A stretch of DNA of 6,597 nt from Thermoflexales bacterium (GCA_007130345.1 SLSP01000149.1:1-6597); one strand, 5' to 3'; shown: positions 1-5,452, counted from the first letter of the stretch. The notes: a model not told the origin generated them from the letters alone. Translations and numbers: made by a program.

Positions 1-295
1 CTTGAGTCTGTTAAACCAGGAAGCCGAGCGCTCGGTAGGTATCAAAAATAGACGCCTGATGGCTGGCTGGAATCCTGATAGTTTGCTCAGCGTCCTGGCA
101 ATTTAGATGCGATTGCCCTAATACCTACCCCTGGCGCGCTGATGCGGAAATCTGCGGGGGAGCAATCCCGGTTCCGGGCTATATGGGAGTTTCCCGGTTA
201 GTTCCTTACCCATTGTATAACATAATTTGAGGCAGGTCAAGAGAACATTGCAATTTGCAATCAGGCCGATTCTGTGCTCTGGGATGCTTTATTAG
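1..295. other. Gene-free region with short hairpins, unassigned
   Basis: No credible gene is visible here: the longest frames are short, lack ribosome binding sites and match no family I recognise. The stretch has several possible stem-loops. GGTAGGTAT (34-42) pairs perfectly with ATACCTACC (121-129). Inside that pair GGCAAT (98-103) can pair with ATTGCC (113-118). Further on are CCCGG/CCGGG (167-178) and GGGA/TCCC (185-195). It could be the edge of a mobile element, a structured RNA or decayed sequence. The sharp end of homology at 296, where the mnmA remnant stops, suggests a rearrangement junction at its right side. Confidence 0.4.
247..261. repeat. 15-bp interrupted palindrome
   Basis: ATTGCAA and TTGCAAT are perfect inverted arms around one central T. 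It lies in gene-free DNA about 35 bp from the mnmA remnant. It could be a protein-binding site or part of an element end, and nothing in the sequence decides between these. Confidence 0.4.
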
Positions 296-388
296 TTGAT
301 CCGCGCAGATGATCCCCCCACCGAGGACGCGCTTGCCCGCGTACAGCACCGGCGACTGCCCCGGTGCGAGGCCCACCTGCGGTGCGCG
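296..388 (-). pseudogene. Partial duplicate of the mnmA 3' end
   Basis: On the minus strand this stretch encodes about 31 residues of the MnmA C-terminal barrel, including GLAPGQS, VLYAG and RVLGGGIICADQ. It aligns base for base with 1152-1244 inside the intact mnmA: 84 of 93 positions match, and the first 38 (296-333) are identical. Of the nine differences about five are silent, and one changes Leu to Pro. Homology begins 2 bases beyond the exonuclease stop codon and ends abruptly at 296, where the reading frame runs into unrelated sequence. There is no start codon or catalytic domain, so it is a non-functional fragment. It forms a direct repeat with the mnmA tail, and the exonuclease gene lies between the two copies. 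Confidence 0.85.
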
Positions 389-389
389 G

Positions 390-914
390 CTACCAGCTTA
401 CCGGAACCTTTTTGAGCCGGTACTGCCGGTCATAAAACTGCACATAGCGATGCCGCTTGCCAAAGTTGTACACATCGCGGGTCACGGCAACGTCCTGCTC
501 GCAATACTCGAACACCGTTTCGACTTTCCCCTCGCGCCACCAGCGCACGGCTTGCAGTCCATCGGCGCTCTTGCCCGTGCCGAGCGTCGCGGAGGCCACC
601 GCATCTAGCCCCACGCGGAAGCCCAACCGCTTGTAGATCACGTCCAGCATATCCACCGAGGGCAGCGCGTGCAGGTTCACGTCGGTGTAGCGCATCACGA
701 CGGGATAGTCGAAGCCGTAGAGATTGTAGCCCACCACCAGATCGGCGGCCTGCAACTCCGCCACCAGCGCGGGCACCTCGGCCTCGGTATAGCGATGGAA
801 CGCCTGATCGGCGGTATTGTACGAGACTGCCACCGAAATAGATAATCGGTCGGGATAGCGACCGCCAACGTCCTGAAACGTATCCTGGGTTTCGACATCA
901 AAGAAAACGGGCAT
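390..914 (-). CDS. DEDD-family 3'-5' exonuclease (RNase H-like fold)
   Basis: Predicted 174-residue soluble exonuclease of the DEDD superfamily, which removes nucleotides from 3' ends using two metal ions. Visible motifs are FFDVET with acidic D6 and E8 (Exo I), VVGYNLYGFDYP around residues 60-71 with N64 and D69 (Exo II), VDMLDV at 87-92, and YCEQDVAVT with Y137 and D141 (Exo III, Tyr-type spacing). These fit the YprB/RNase_H_2-like stand-alone exonucleases often annotated as helicase-associated or ribonuclease H-like; the substrate cannot be told from sequence. The start at 914 is chosen because AAAGGAGG lies 4-5 bases upstream. An in-frame ATG ten codons earlier has no such site. The ending KKVPVSW looks like a natural family C-terminus, so the gene appears complete although it abuts the mnmA remnant. 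It lies 189 bp downstream of mnmA on the same strand, with repeats between. Confidence 0.82.
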   Translation of the reverse strand: MPVFFDVETQDTFQDVGGRYPDRLSISVAVSYNTADQAFHRYTEAEVPALVAELQAADLVVGYNLYGFDYPVVMRYTDVNLHALPSVDMLDVIYKRLGFRVGLDAVASATLGTGKSADGLQAVRWWREGKVETVFEYCEQDVAVTRDVYNFGKRHRYVQFYDRQYRLKKVPVSW

Positions 915-931
915 AGGGCCTCCTTTTTGAA

Positions 932-952
932 TGGCAAAAGGCAAATGGCAAG
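932..952. repeat. Three tandem heptads of the (t/a)GGCAAA type
   Basis: TGGCAAA, AGGCAAA and TGGCAAG follow each other with no spacing, just upstream of the exonuclease ribosome binding site. The period of seven matches that of the TGAAACG/TCAAACG arrays elsewhere in the window, although the unit differs. Confidence 0.6.
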
Positions 953-976
953 GGTGACTTTACTGAAAGCACCCTA

Positions 977-1073
977 AAAAATCCGATTTTTGCACGCGCG
1001 ACCTACTACTTGTATGAAATTCGCACGCGGAAAATCCATCTGTAGTATCAAGTCTCTAAAAAATCGGATTTTT
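977..1073. repeat. 97-bp nested imperfect inverted repeat
   Basis: AAAAATCCGATTTTT (977-991) and AAAAATCGGATTTTT (1059-1073) are exact reverse complements, and each is also nearly self-palindromic. Nested inside, TACTAC (1004-1009) faces GTAGTA (1042-1047), with flanking spacers of 12 and 11 bases, so the arms are placed almost symmetrically. The centre contains GAAATTC. A further hairpin, GGGTG/CACCC with CTTT/AAAG inside, lies next to it at 952-974. The element sits 30 bp beyond the mnmA stop. It could act as a weak transcription terminator for mnmA, but the stems are mainly A/T and it looks more like a dispersed palindromic repeat. Confidence 0.55.
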
Positions 1074-1103
1074 GTACTCTTTTCAGGGGACTCAAGGGGA
1101 TGC

Positions 1104-2228
1104 TCAAAAAAGCGCGGTGTCCGCGTCCTCGGGGACGGTGCCGGCACGTTCTTGATCCGCGCAGATGATCCCCCCACCGAGGACGCGCTCGCCCGCGTAT
1201 AGCACCAGCGACTGTCCCGGCGCGAGACCCGCCTGTGGTTCGCGCAGCGAGACCCGCGCCCGGTTGCCGGGCAGCAGCGTCACCTCCACCGGGACGCGCG
1301 GCGCGCGATAGCGGACGCGCCCCCGTGCCGCGAACTCGCGCGTCGGCGGGGCCCCGGCGGTGAAGGTCATAGCCTCAAGGGTGCAGGTATCCCGCAGCAG
1401 CGCGGCGCGGGGTCCCACGATGAGCGTGTTCCGCGCGGCGTCCTTGCGCAGCACGTAGAGCCGCTCGCGGGCGGCAATCCCCATCCCCGAACGCTGGCCG
1501 ATGGTGTAACCGGGCAATCCTCGATGCTCGCCGAGTTGCTCGCCCGCTTCATTGTAGATGGGGCCGGGCCGGAAAGCCTCGGCGTGCAAGGCGGTCAGCA
1601 ACGCGCGGTAATCGCCCCGTCCCATAAAACATAGGTCTTGGCTGTCCTCGCGCTCCGCGCTGGGCAGACCGTGCCGCCGGGCGATGTCCCGCACCGCTTC
1701 CTTGCTCTCCACTGTGCCGAGGGGGAGCAATAAGCGCGAGAGGTGCGTCTGCGTGAGCCGGTACAGCGCGTAGCTCTGATCCTTGTGCGGATTGCACGCC
1801 CGCAAGAGATGAGTCGGGCCATCCGGCGCGCGTTCGATCCGGGCGTAGTGCCCGGTGGCGATCCACGCGGCACCGAGGCAATCCGCCGCGTCCAGCAGCG
1901 CCGCGAACTTGAGCGTGGGATTGCACATCACGCAGGGATTCGGCGTCAGCCCGCGCGCGTAAGCGTCCGCAAAAGGTACGACCACATCGTGATAGAAGCG
2001 CTCGCGCGCGTCTGTGACGTGCAGCGGGATGCCGAGGACCGCCGCGACGGCACCGGCCTGGTCGATGACAGGCGCGTCATCCGCCGTGGAGACCCGCCAC
2101 GTCCGCAGCGTCAGTCCGTGGACTTCGTATCCGGCTTCCAGCAACAGCGCCGCCGCAGCGGAACTGTCCACGCCGCTGCTCATCCCCACCACTACAAGAG
2201 GTTTATCTGACTTTATCAATATCGACAT
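1104..2228 (-). CDS. mnmA: tRNA-specific 2-thiouridylase MnmA
   Basis: MnmA installs sulfur at C2 of the wobble uridine (U34) of Lys, Glu and Gln tRNAs in the cytoplasm, using ATP to adenylate the base and a persulfide cysteine as sulfur carrier. The 374-residue protein has the family length. Landmarks are the ATP-binding PP-loop GMSSGVDSS (15-23), NPCVMCN with C99 and the nucleophile position C102, GHYAR (126-130), KDQSYAL (149-155), DSQDLCFMG with the second active cysteine C200, GQRSGMG, and a C-terminal beta-barrel containing GLAPGQS and GGGII. The PP-loop reads SSG where SGG is usual. The frame is open to 2300, but the added 24 residues precede the normal N-terminus, so I chose ATG at 2228. 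No Shine-Dalgarno precedes it, and a -10 box lies only 6 bases upstream, so the message may be leaderless. The 3' end is duplicated at 296-388. Confidence 0.95.
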   Translation of the reverse strand: MSILIKSDKPLVVVGMSSGVDSSAAAALLLEAGYEVHGLTLRTWRVSTADDAPVIDQAGAVAAVLGIPLHVTDARERFYHDVVVPFADAYARGLTPNPCVMCNPTLKFAALLDAADCLGAAWIATGHYARIERAPDGPTHLLRACNPHKDQSYALYRLTQTHLSRLLLPLGTVESKEAVRDIARRHGLPSAEREDSQDLCFMGRGDYRALLTALHAEAFRPGPIYNEAGEQLGEHRGLPGYTIGQRSGMGIAARERLYVLRKDAARNTLIVGPRAALLRDTCTLEAMTFTAGAPPTREFAARGRVRYRAPRVPVEVTLLPGNRARVSLREPQAGLAPGQSLVLYAGERVLGGGIICADQERAGTVPEDADTALF

Positions 2229-2234
2229 AGGACT

Positions 2235-2262
2235 ATTATGGGGCATTTTTCGGTTATAGCAA
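2235..2262 (-). promoter_or_regulatory. Candidate mnmA promoter, possibly leaderless
   Basis: On the minus strand TTGCTA (2262-2257) is followed after 16 bases by CATAAT (2240-2235), a 4/6 and 5/6 match to sigma-70 boxes. Transcription would start near 2228-2229, at the chosen ATG, leaving no room for a ribosome binding site. Confidence 0.4.
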
Positions 2263-2295
2263 AAAGGCGGTTTGTCCATAAGATGATGGGGTGTA

Positions 2296-2316
2296 GTCAA
2301 GCGTCAAACGTCAGCG
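2296..2316. repeat. Degenerate three-unit heptad (TCAARCG-like)
   Basis: TCAAGCG, TCAAACG and TCAGCGG follow in register. This is a worn copy of the heptads at 3961-3995 and 5379-5406, placed between the divergent mnmA and lipoprotein promoters. Confidence 0.5.
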
Positions 2317-2324
2317 GATGAGCA

Positions 2325-2353
2325 TTTGCCAGTCCGCTATGATTCTCTATAAT
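2325..2353 (+). promoter_or_regulatory. Strong sigma-70-type promoter for the lipoprotein gene
   Basis: TTGCCA (2325-2330, 5/6 to consensus), a 17-base spacer, and a perfect TATAAT (2348-2353). Transcription should start near 2360, giving a leader of about 55 bases before the TTG start at 2416. It points away from mnmA. Confidence 0.7.
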
Positions 2354-2402
2354 GTAGGGGGATTCGGTGAGCAATATGCTTGATCCCAAACGTGTATCCA
2401 GT

Positions 2403-2410
2403 GGAGGGAG
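2403..2410 (+). promoter_or_regulatory. Ribosome binding site that fixes the TTG start at 2416
   Basis: GGAGGGAG lies 5 bases before TTG at 2416. The alternative in-frame TTG at 2380 has only GGTGAG upstream and would add 12 residues before the signal peptide. Confidence 0.65.
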
Positions 2411-2415
2411 AACCG

Positions 2416-2751
2416 TTGAAATTAGCTAAACTCAGACGTGATACGGTATTTCTGTTGGTTCTCGCGGTTGTGATTCTTGTAGGATGCGGTGCCATCCACC
2501 ACTTCTTCTTCCGAACCGAGTACGCGCCGGGCTATACCGAGTCCGCCTTCCTCGCCGTCCAAATTGGCGACTCGCGGGAGCGCGTCATCGAGCTACTCGG
2601 CGAGCCGCTGCGGGTTCACGAGTGGGACACCATCGGCGAAACGCTGATCTACTCCCGCTCACCCACCGGCAAACATTTCCGGTTGCGTACCATTTCGATC
2701 AATAGTGAGGGCTACGTCCGACAGGTTCACCGGATATTCTGGTTTGATTAG
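2416..2751 (+). CDS. Small lipoprotein with BamE/SmpA-like domain
   Basis: Predicted 111-residue exported lipoprotein. Residues 1-9 are basic, 10-22 form a hydrophobic stretch, and LVGC (21-24) is a lipobox, so signal peptidase II would cleave before C24 and anchor the protein to the membrane. Residues ~46-108 follow the BamE/SmpA/OmlA pattern: a hydrophobic residue then IGDSRERVIELLGEP, a loop, a strand with ETLIYSR, and a last strand ending near EGYVRQVHRIF. In proteobacteria BamE helps insert outer-membrane proteins, but the same fold occurs in many unrelated small lipoproteins, so the role here is unknown. It starts with TTG, has its own promoter, and is divergent from mnmA with no obvious link to the redox cluster downstream. 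I am confident it is a lipoprotein and moderately confident of the fold. Confidence 0.72.
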   Translation: MKLAKLRRDTVFLLVLAVVILVGCGAIHHFFFRTEYAPGYTESAFLAVQIGDSRERVIELLGEPLRVHEWDTIGETLIYSRSPTGKHFRLRTISINSEGYVRQVHRIFWFD

Positions 2752-2763
2752 CCACGCGGGAAT

Positions 2764-2823
2764 GCCCCATACGGGGAGGCCGGGCTATTTTGAGATGTTG
2801 TTTTGCTTGCTCACAAAGCAAGC
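2764..2823 (+). terminator. Candidate terminator hairpins after the lipoprotein gene
   Basis: CCCC/GGGG (2765-2776, loop ATAC) lies 14 bases past the stop and is followed by CTATTTT. A second perfect stem, GCTTGC/GCAAGC (2805-2823, 7-base loop), is followed 7 bases later by TTTTT. Either could end transcription, but neither has a classic long stem with an immediate T-run. No convincing promoter for the next gene was found here. Confidence 0.35.
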
Positions 2824-2862
2824 TATCAAGTTTTTACAAGTATGTTATACAGAGGAGGTATG

Positions 2863-3195
2863 ATGCTAGTCCGTCATATTGTAGAAACCCTGAGTCTGGA
2901 GGTGCTGGCCGGGGACGACTTGCTGGATCAAGAGGCGGAGGGCGGGTACGCCGCTGATTTGCTCAGTTGCGTGATGGCCGGCGCGGAGGCCGGCGATGTC
3001 TGGATCACGCTCCAGACGCACGCCAACATCGTGGCGGTGGCCTCGCTGCTCGGCATCGTCGCCATCATCGTGGCAGAAGGCGCGCCCGTCCCCGAAGAGA
3101 CGTTGGCGAAGGCCGCGCAACAGGACATGATTGTCCTCTCCTGTGCGGAGCCGGTGTACGAGACCATCGCGCAACTGGTGAAGCTGGGCCTGTAA
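2863..3195 (+). CDS. DRTGG-domain protein of a hydrogenase-type cluster
   Basis: 110-residue cytoplasmic protein made of a single DRTGG domain, the module also found in phosphotransacetylases and in CBS-domain proteins. The signature region EGGYAADLLS (26-35) and the conserved block GDVWITLQTHANIVAVASL (44-62) closely match the small DRTGG proteins found next to HymA/HymB and hydrogenase genes in clostridia and Thermotogales. No catalytic residues are known for the domain, which is thought to bind a ligand or act in regulation. AGAGGAGG (2851-2858) serves ATG at 2863; another ATG directly before it at 2860 is too close to that site. The PHP gene follows after 5 bases, so the two are almost certainly co-transcribed. 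The function is inferred only from family and neighbours. Confidence 0.85.
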   Translation: MLVRHIVETLSLEVLAGDDLLDQEAEGGYAADLLSCVMAGAEAGDVWITLQTHANIVAVASLLGIVAIIVAEGAPVPEETLAKAAQQDMIVLSCAEPVYETIAQLVKLGL

Positions 3196-3200
3196 TCGAG

Positions 3201-3947
3201 ATGCGCGAATACCGGGCGGATTTGCACCTTCACACGGTGCTTTCGGCGTGCGCCGAGGTGGAGATGATCCCCCCGCTCATCGTTGATGAGGCGCTGCGCA
3301 AGGGCCTGGCCCTCATCGCCGTCACCGACCACAACACGACGGGCAACGCCGCCGCCGTGATGGAGGCTGCCCAGGGCACTGCGTTGACCGTGCTCCCCGG
3401 CATGGAGCTTCAGACCCGCGAGGAGGTGGAGATTCTGTGCCTCTTTGACACAATGGACGCCGCCTCCGCGTGGCAGGCTTACGTGGATGGCTGGCTTCCG
3501 CCCATCGAGAACGACCCGGAGCGCTTCGGGCCGCAGTTCGTCGTCGATGCCGAGGGCGATTTCGCGCGGGAGGAGCCGCGCTTGCTCCAGGCCCCGGCCC
3601 TGGTGAGCCTGGAAGAGGCCGCGCGCGTGGCCCGCGCCCTCGGCGGGCTGGTCATCCCCGCGCACATCGACCGCCCCGCGAAGGGGCTGATGTCTGTGCT
3701 TGGGATGTGGCCGCCGGAGCTAGTCGCGGACGCGGCGGAGGTCTCGCCCAACATGCGCCCCAGTCAGGCCCGCGCGCGCTATCGCTTCCTGCCCGCCGAC
3801 ATCCCCCTGGTCAGCAACTCCGACGCCCACTGGCTGGACTGGATCGGCAAGACGATGACCATCTTCGTGCTGGACGCGCCGCCGAGCGTTGCCGCGCTGC
3901 GCCGTGCCTTGCGCGGAGAGGGCGAGTGTCGGGCTTACGTGCCGTGA
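3201..3947 (+). CDS. PHP-domain metal-dependent phosphoesterase
   Basis: 248-residue PHP (polymerase and histidinol phosphatase) protein, a cytoplasmic trinuclear-metal hydrolase fold that cleaves phosphoester bonds. All expected metal-binding motifs are visible: DLHLHT (H9, H11), TDHNT (D43, H44), PGMELQT (E69), PAHIDRP (H155) and SNSDAH (D208, H210). An insert of about 60 residues rich in acidic and aromatic residues (~85-135) separates the third and fourth motifs. ATG at 3201 is used because it directly follows the DRTGG stop and opens the conserved domain. Its ribosome binding site is weak, so translation is probably coupled to the upstream gene. PHP proteins of this type recur next to DRTGG and HymA-like genes, and their substrate there is unknown. 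A heptad array starts 13 bases after the stop. Confidence 0.86.
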   Translation: MREYRADLHLHTVLSACAEVEMIPPLIVDEALRKGLALIAVTDHNTTGNAAAVMEAAQGTALTVLPGMELQTREEVEILCLFDTMDAASAWQAYVDGWLPPIENDPERFGPQFVVDAEGDFAREEPRLLQAPALVSLEEAARVARALGGLVIPAHIDRPAKGLMSVLGMWPPELVADAAEVSPNMRPSQARARYRFLPADIPLVSNSDAHWLDWIGKTMTIFVLDAPPSVAALRRALRGEGECRAYVP

Positions 3948-3960
3948 TGGGCGGGAGACG

Positions 3961-3999
3961 TGAAACGTGAAACGTGAAACGTCAAACGTCAAACGTCAA
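3961..3999 (+). repeat. Perfect heptad array: 3x TGAAACG then 2x TCAAACG
   Basis: Five gapless 7-bp units (3961-3995) followed by a partial TCAA. The two unit variants differ at one base and are grouped rather than mixed. The array follows the PHP stop codon and has no coding potential. It opens the 379-bp gap before the NuoE gene; that gap otherwise holds the hairpins at 4034-4113, a small AGTGA/TCACT stem (4202-4217) and a TATAAT box. Confidence 0.9.
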
Positions 4000-4033
4000 T
4001 TCGTCGCGCCAACCGCCGCCGAATGAATTCGAT

Positions 4034-4113
4034 GGCTGACAAGCCGTTCAAAAGGGCACCCCCAGGGCGGTTTAACGCCCTTCGGATGGCAGCCGATGGT
4101 TTCAACCATCGGC
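4034..4113 (+). repeat. Cluster of three consecutive stem-loops
   Basis: GGCT/AGCC (4034-4045, loop GACA), GGGCG/CGCCC (4065-4080, 6-base loop) and a perfect 9-bp stem GCCGATGGT/ACCATCGGC with a TTCA loop (4092-4113) follow one another in about 80 bases. The last stem has no T-run, so it is not a standard intrinsic terminator. The arrangement resembles dispersed hairpin repeats of Chloroflexota genomes or a small structured RNA. It separates the DRTGG-PHP pair from the NuoE transcript. Confidence 0.5.
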
Positions 4114-4240
4114 GTAGCGCGGTGGCGAAGACTCTGTGACAGCAACCAAACGCCAGGATGAGAACAAGCGATTCTATCCGACTGAGGACTACAGGCAAAA
4201 CAGTGAACAATGTCACTAAAGGAAGAAAGTAGAACTGTAG

Positions 4241-4246
4241 TATAAT
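4241..4246 (+). promoter_or_regulatory. Perfect -10 box upstream of the NuoE gene
   Basis: TATAAT 81 bases before the start codon, with predicted transcription from about 4253. No good -35 box lies at 16-18 bases (AAAGGA at 4218-4223), so the promoter may need an activator. Confidence 0.45.
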
Positions 4247-4326
4247 AAGGGGTGTTTATGCTAGGCATGGGCCACCTGGCCCCCACGCTGTACGAACAAC
4301 AACCAACCCGCAACCGAGGTGAACGT

Positions 4327-4830
4327 ATGAATGAACGCTCTCAAGAAGTCCCCCCAAATGTACTGGAACTCGATCCAGAGCATCGGGCCGTATTGGAAGA
4401 GATCGTGGCCGAAAATAAGGACAAGCCGGGCGCCACGATGTTGGCCTTGACCCTGACTCAAGAAAAAGTGGGCTACGTCTCCCCGGCGATGCAACACTAC
4501 TTGGCCGAGGCCCTCGGCGTCCCCCTGAGCCACATCTACGGCGTGCTCACCTTCTACTCCTTCTTCCGTATGCAGCCGGTGGGCCGCCACATTGTCAGCA
4601 TTTGTATGGGCACAGCGTGCTACGTGCGCGACGGCCCCACGCTGGTGGAGAAGTACCAGCAGATTTTGGGCGTCGGGCTAGGCGGCACGACGGAAGACAA
4701 CCGCTTTACGTTAGAAATTTGCCGGTGCGTCGGCGCGTGCTCCCAAGCCCCCGTCGTGATGATCGACGAGGACATGGTGGGCCGCGTCAAGCCCCAGGAT
4801 GTCGCCAAGAGCTTGCGCCCTTACGCATGA
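4327..4830 (+). CDS. nuoE: NuoE/HymA-like [2Fe-2S] subunit
   Basis: 167-residue thioredoxin-like [2Fe-2S] protein of the complex I 24-kDa family, the usual partner of the FMN/NADH subunit in NADH dehydrogenases, bifurcating hydrogenases (HymA/HydC) and NAD-dependent formate dehydrogenases. The N-terminal helical part carries GATMLALTLTQEKVGY (35-50) and GVPLSHIYGVLTFYSFF (64-80), both typical. Cluster ligands are C93 and C98 in CMGTAC, and C134 and C138 in CVGAC followed by SQAP; C132 is an extra nearby cysteine. The length matches the family. The start at 4327 is supported by GAGGTGA (4316-4322) four bases upstream. The open frame reaches back to a GTG at 4252 without a ribosome binding site. 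Its stop overlaps the next gene by 4 bp (ATGA), which implies coupled translation. Confidence 0.92.
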   Translation: MNERSQEVPPNVLELDPEHRAVLEEIVAENKDKPGATMLALTLTQEKVGYVSPAMQHYLAEALGVPLSHIYGVLTFYSFFRMQPVGRHIVSICMGTACYVRDGPTLVEKYQQILGVGLGGTTEDNRFTLEICRCVGACSQAPVVMIDEDMVGRVKPQDVAKSLRPYA

Positions 4831-5381
4831 CCGCTTTCCGGGATCTGTCACAGCATATCCTGGACATCGCCGAAAATGGCACCAAAGCCGGTGCCACGTT
4901 GCTGCACATTACCATCACAGAAGACCTGGACGCGGATCGCCTGACCATCACCCTGCGCGACAACGGCAGCGGGATGGACGCGGAGATGGTGCGCCGCGTC
5001 ACCGACCCCTGGGTCACGACGCGCACCACGCGCAAGGTGGGCCTGGGCATCCCCTTCTTGAAGCAGACCGCCGAGATGTGCGGCGGCCACTTCGCCATCC
5101 AGTCGCAATTGGGGCAGGGGACGACCACCGAGGCCGCGTTTCAGCACAGCCACATCGACCGCCCGCCCCTCGGCGACCTCATCGGCACACTGATCTGCAT
5201 CGTCGTGGGCTACCCCGCGCTGGATTTGCTGTACCAGCATCAGGTGGACGGGCGCGAGTTCACGCTGGATACCCGCGAAATCCGCGAGGTTTTGGGCGCT
5301 GACGTGCCCCTCTCTGACCCGGAGGTGCTCGGCTTCTTGCGCGGCACGCTCGTGGAAGGGCTGCGCGATATACAAGCGTGA
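4827..5381 (+). CDS. GHKL (HATPase_c) ATP-binding protein, anti-sigma/kinase-like
   Basis: 184-residue cytoplasmic protein with a histidine-kinase-type ATPase domain but no histidine phosphoacceptor domain or membrane segment. Visible motifs are the N-box DIAENGTKAGA (13-23, N17), G1 DNGSGM (45-50), G2 KVGLGIPFLK (70-79) and GQGTT (96-100). After the ATPase fold comes a C-terminal part (~108-184) containing GDLIGTL, VDGREFTLDTREI and DPEVLGFLR, which recurs in the homologues found beside HymA/NuoE genes. Such proteins are annotated as anti-sigma regulatory factors or histidine kinases, but the true role in redox clusters is not known. Translation starts in the 4-bp overlap with the NuoE gene. 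The TGA stop is itself part of the first heptad of the following repeat array. Confidence 0.87.
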   Translation: MTAFRDLSQHILDIAENGTKAGATLLHITITEDLDADRLTITLRDNGSGMDAEMVRRVTDPWVTTRTTRKVGLGIPFLKQTAEMCGGHFAIQSQLGQGTTTEAAFQHSHIDRPPLGDLIGTLICIVVGYPALDLLYQHQVDGREFTLDTREIREVLGADVPLSDPEVLGFLRGTLVEGLRDIQA

Positions 5382-5452
5382 AACGTCAAACGTCAAACGT
5401 GAAACGTCAAAAAATGACGTTGGACGCATGACGTTTGATACAACACGTTTCA
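5379..5452 (+). repeat. Heptad array with inverted copies and internal hairpin
   Basis: Four gapless units, TGAAACG, TCAAACG, TCAAACG and TGAAACG (5379-5406), are followed by the same heptads in reverse orientation, CGTTTGA (5432-5438) and CGTTTCA (5446-5452). Between them AACGTCA/TGACGTT (5403-5421, AAAAA loop) makes a perfect 7-bp stem. The whole can fold as a long imperfect hairpin in the 120-bp gap before the ferredoxin gene. The first unit overlaps the upstream stop codon. Confidence 0.82.

Noticed and set aside
140..200. tRNA-like segment (GGTTCCGGGC resembles a T-arm)
   Set aside because: No acceptor stem, D-arm or anticodon arm can be assembled around it.
952..974. Intrinsic terminator of mnmA
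   Set aside because: The GGGTG/CACCC stem is reasonable, but in the direction of mnmA transcription no T-run follows; the T-run precedes it.
2229..2300. Longer MnmA N-terminus from the upstream start codon at 2300
   Set aside because: The extra 24 residues are not part of the family, have no ribosome binding site and overlap the likely promoter.
2376..2429. 17-codon leader peptide overlapping the lipoprotein start
   Set aside because: It has an ATG and a weak GGTGAG upstream, but no regulatory codon pattern or attenuator structure. It is probably chance.
2928..3665. Long open frame on the minus strand (245 codons)
   Set aside because: It lies opposite the DRTGG and PHP genes, which have clear family motifs. 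High GC codon use keeps the opposite strand open, and the product is low-complexity with no recognisable domain.
3961..5452. CRISPR array
   Set aside because: The units are 7 bp and gapless, with no spacers and no cas genes.
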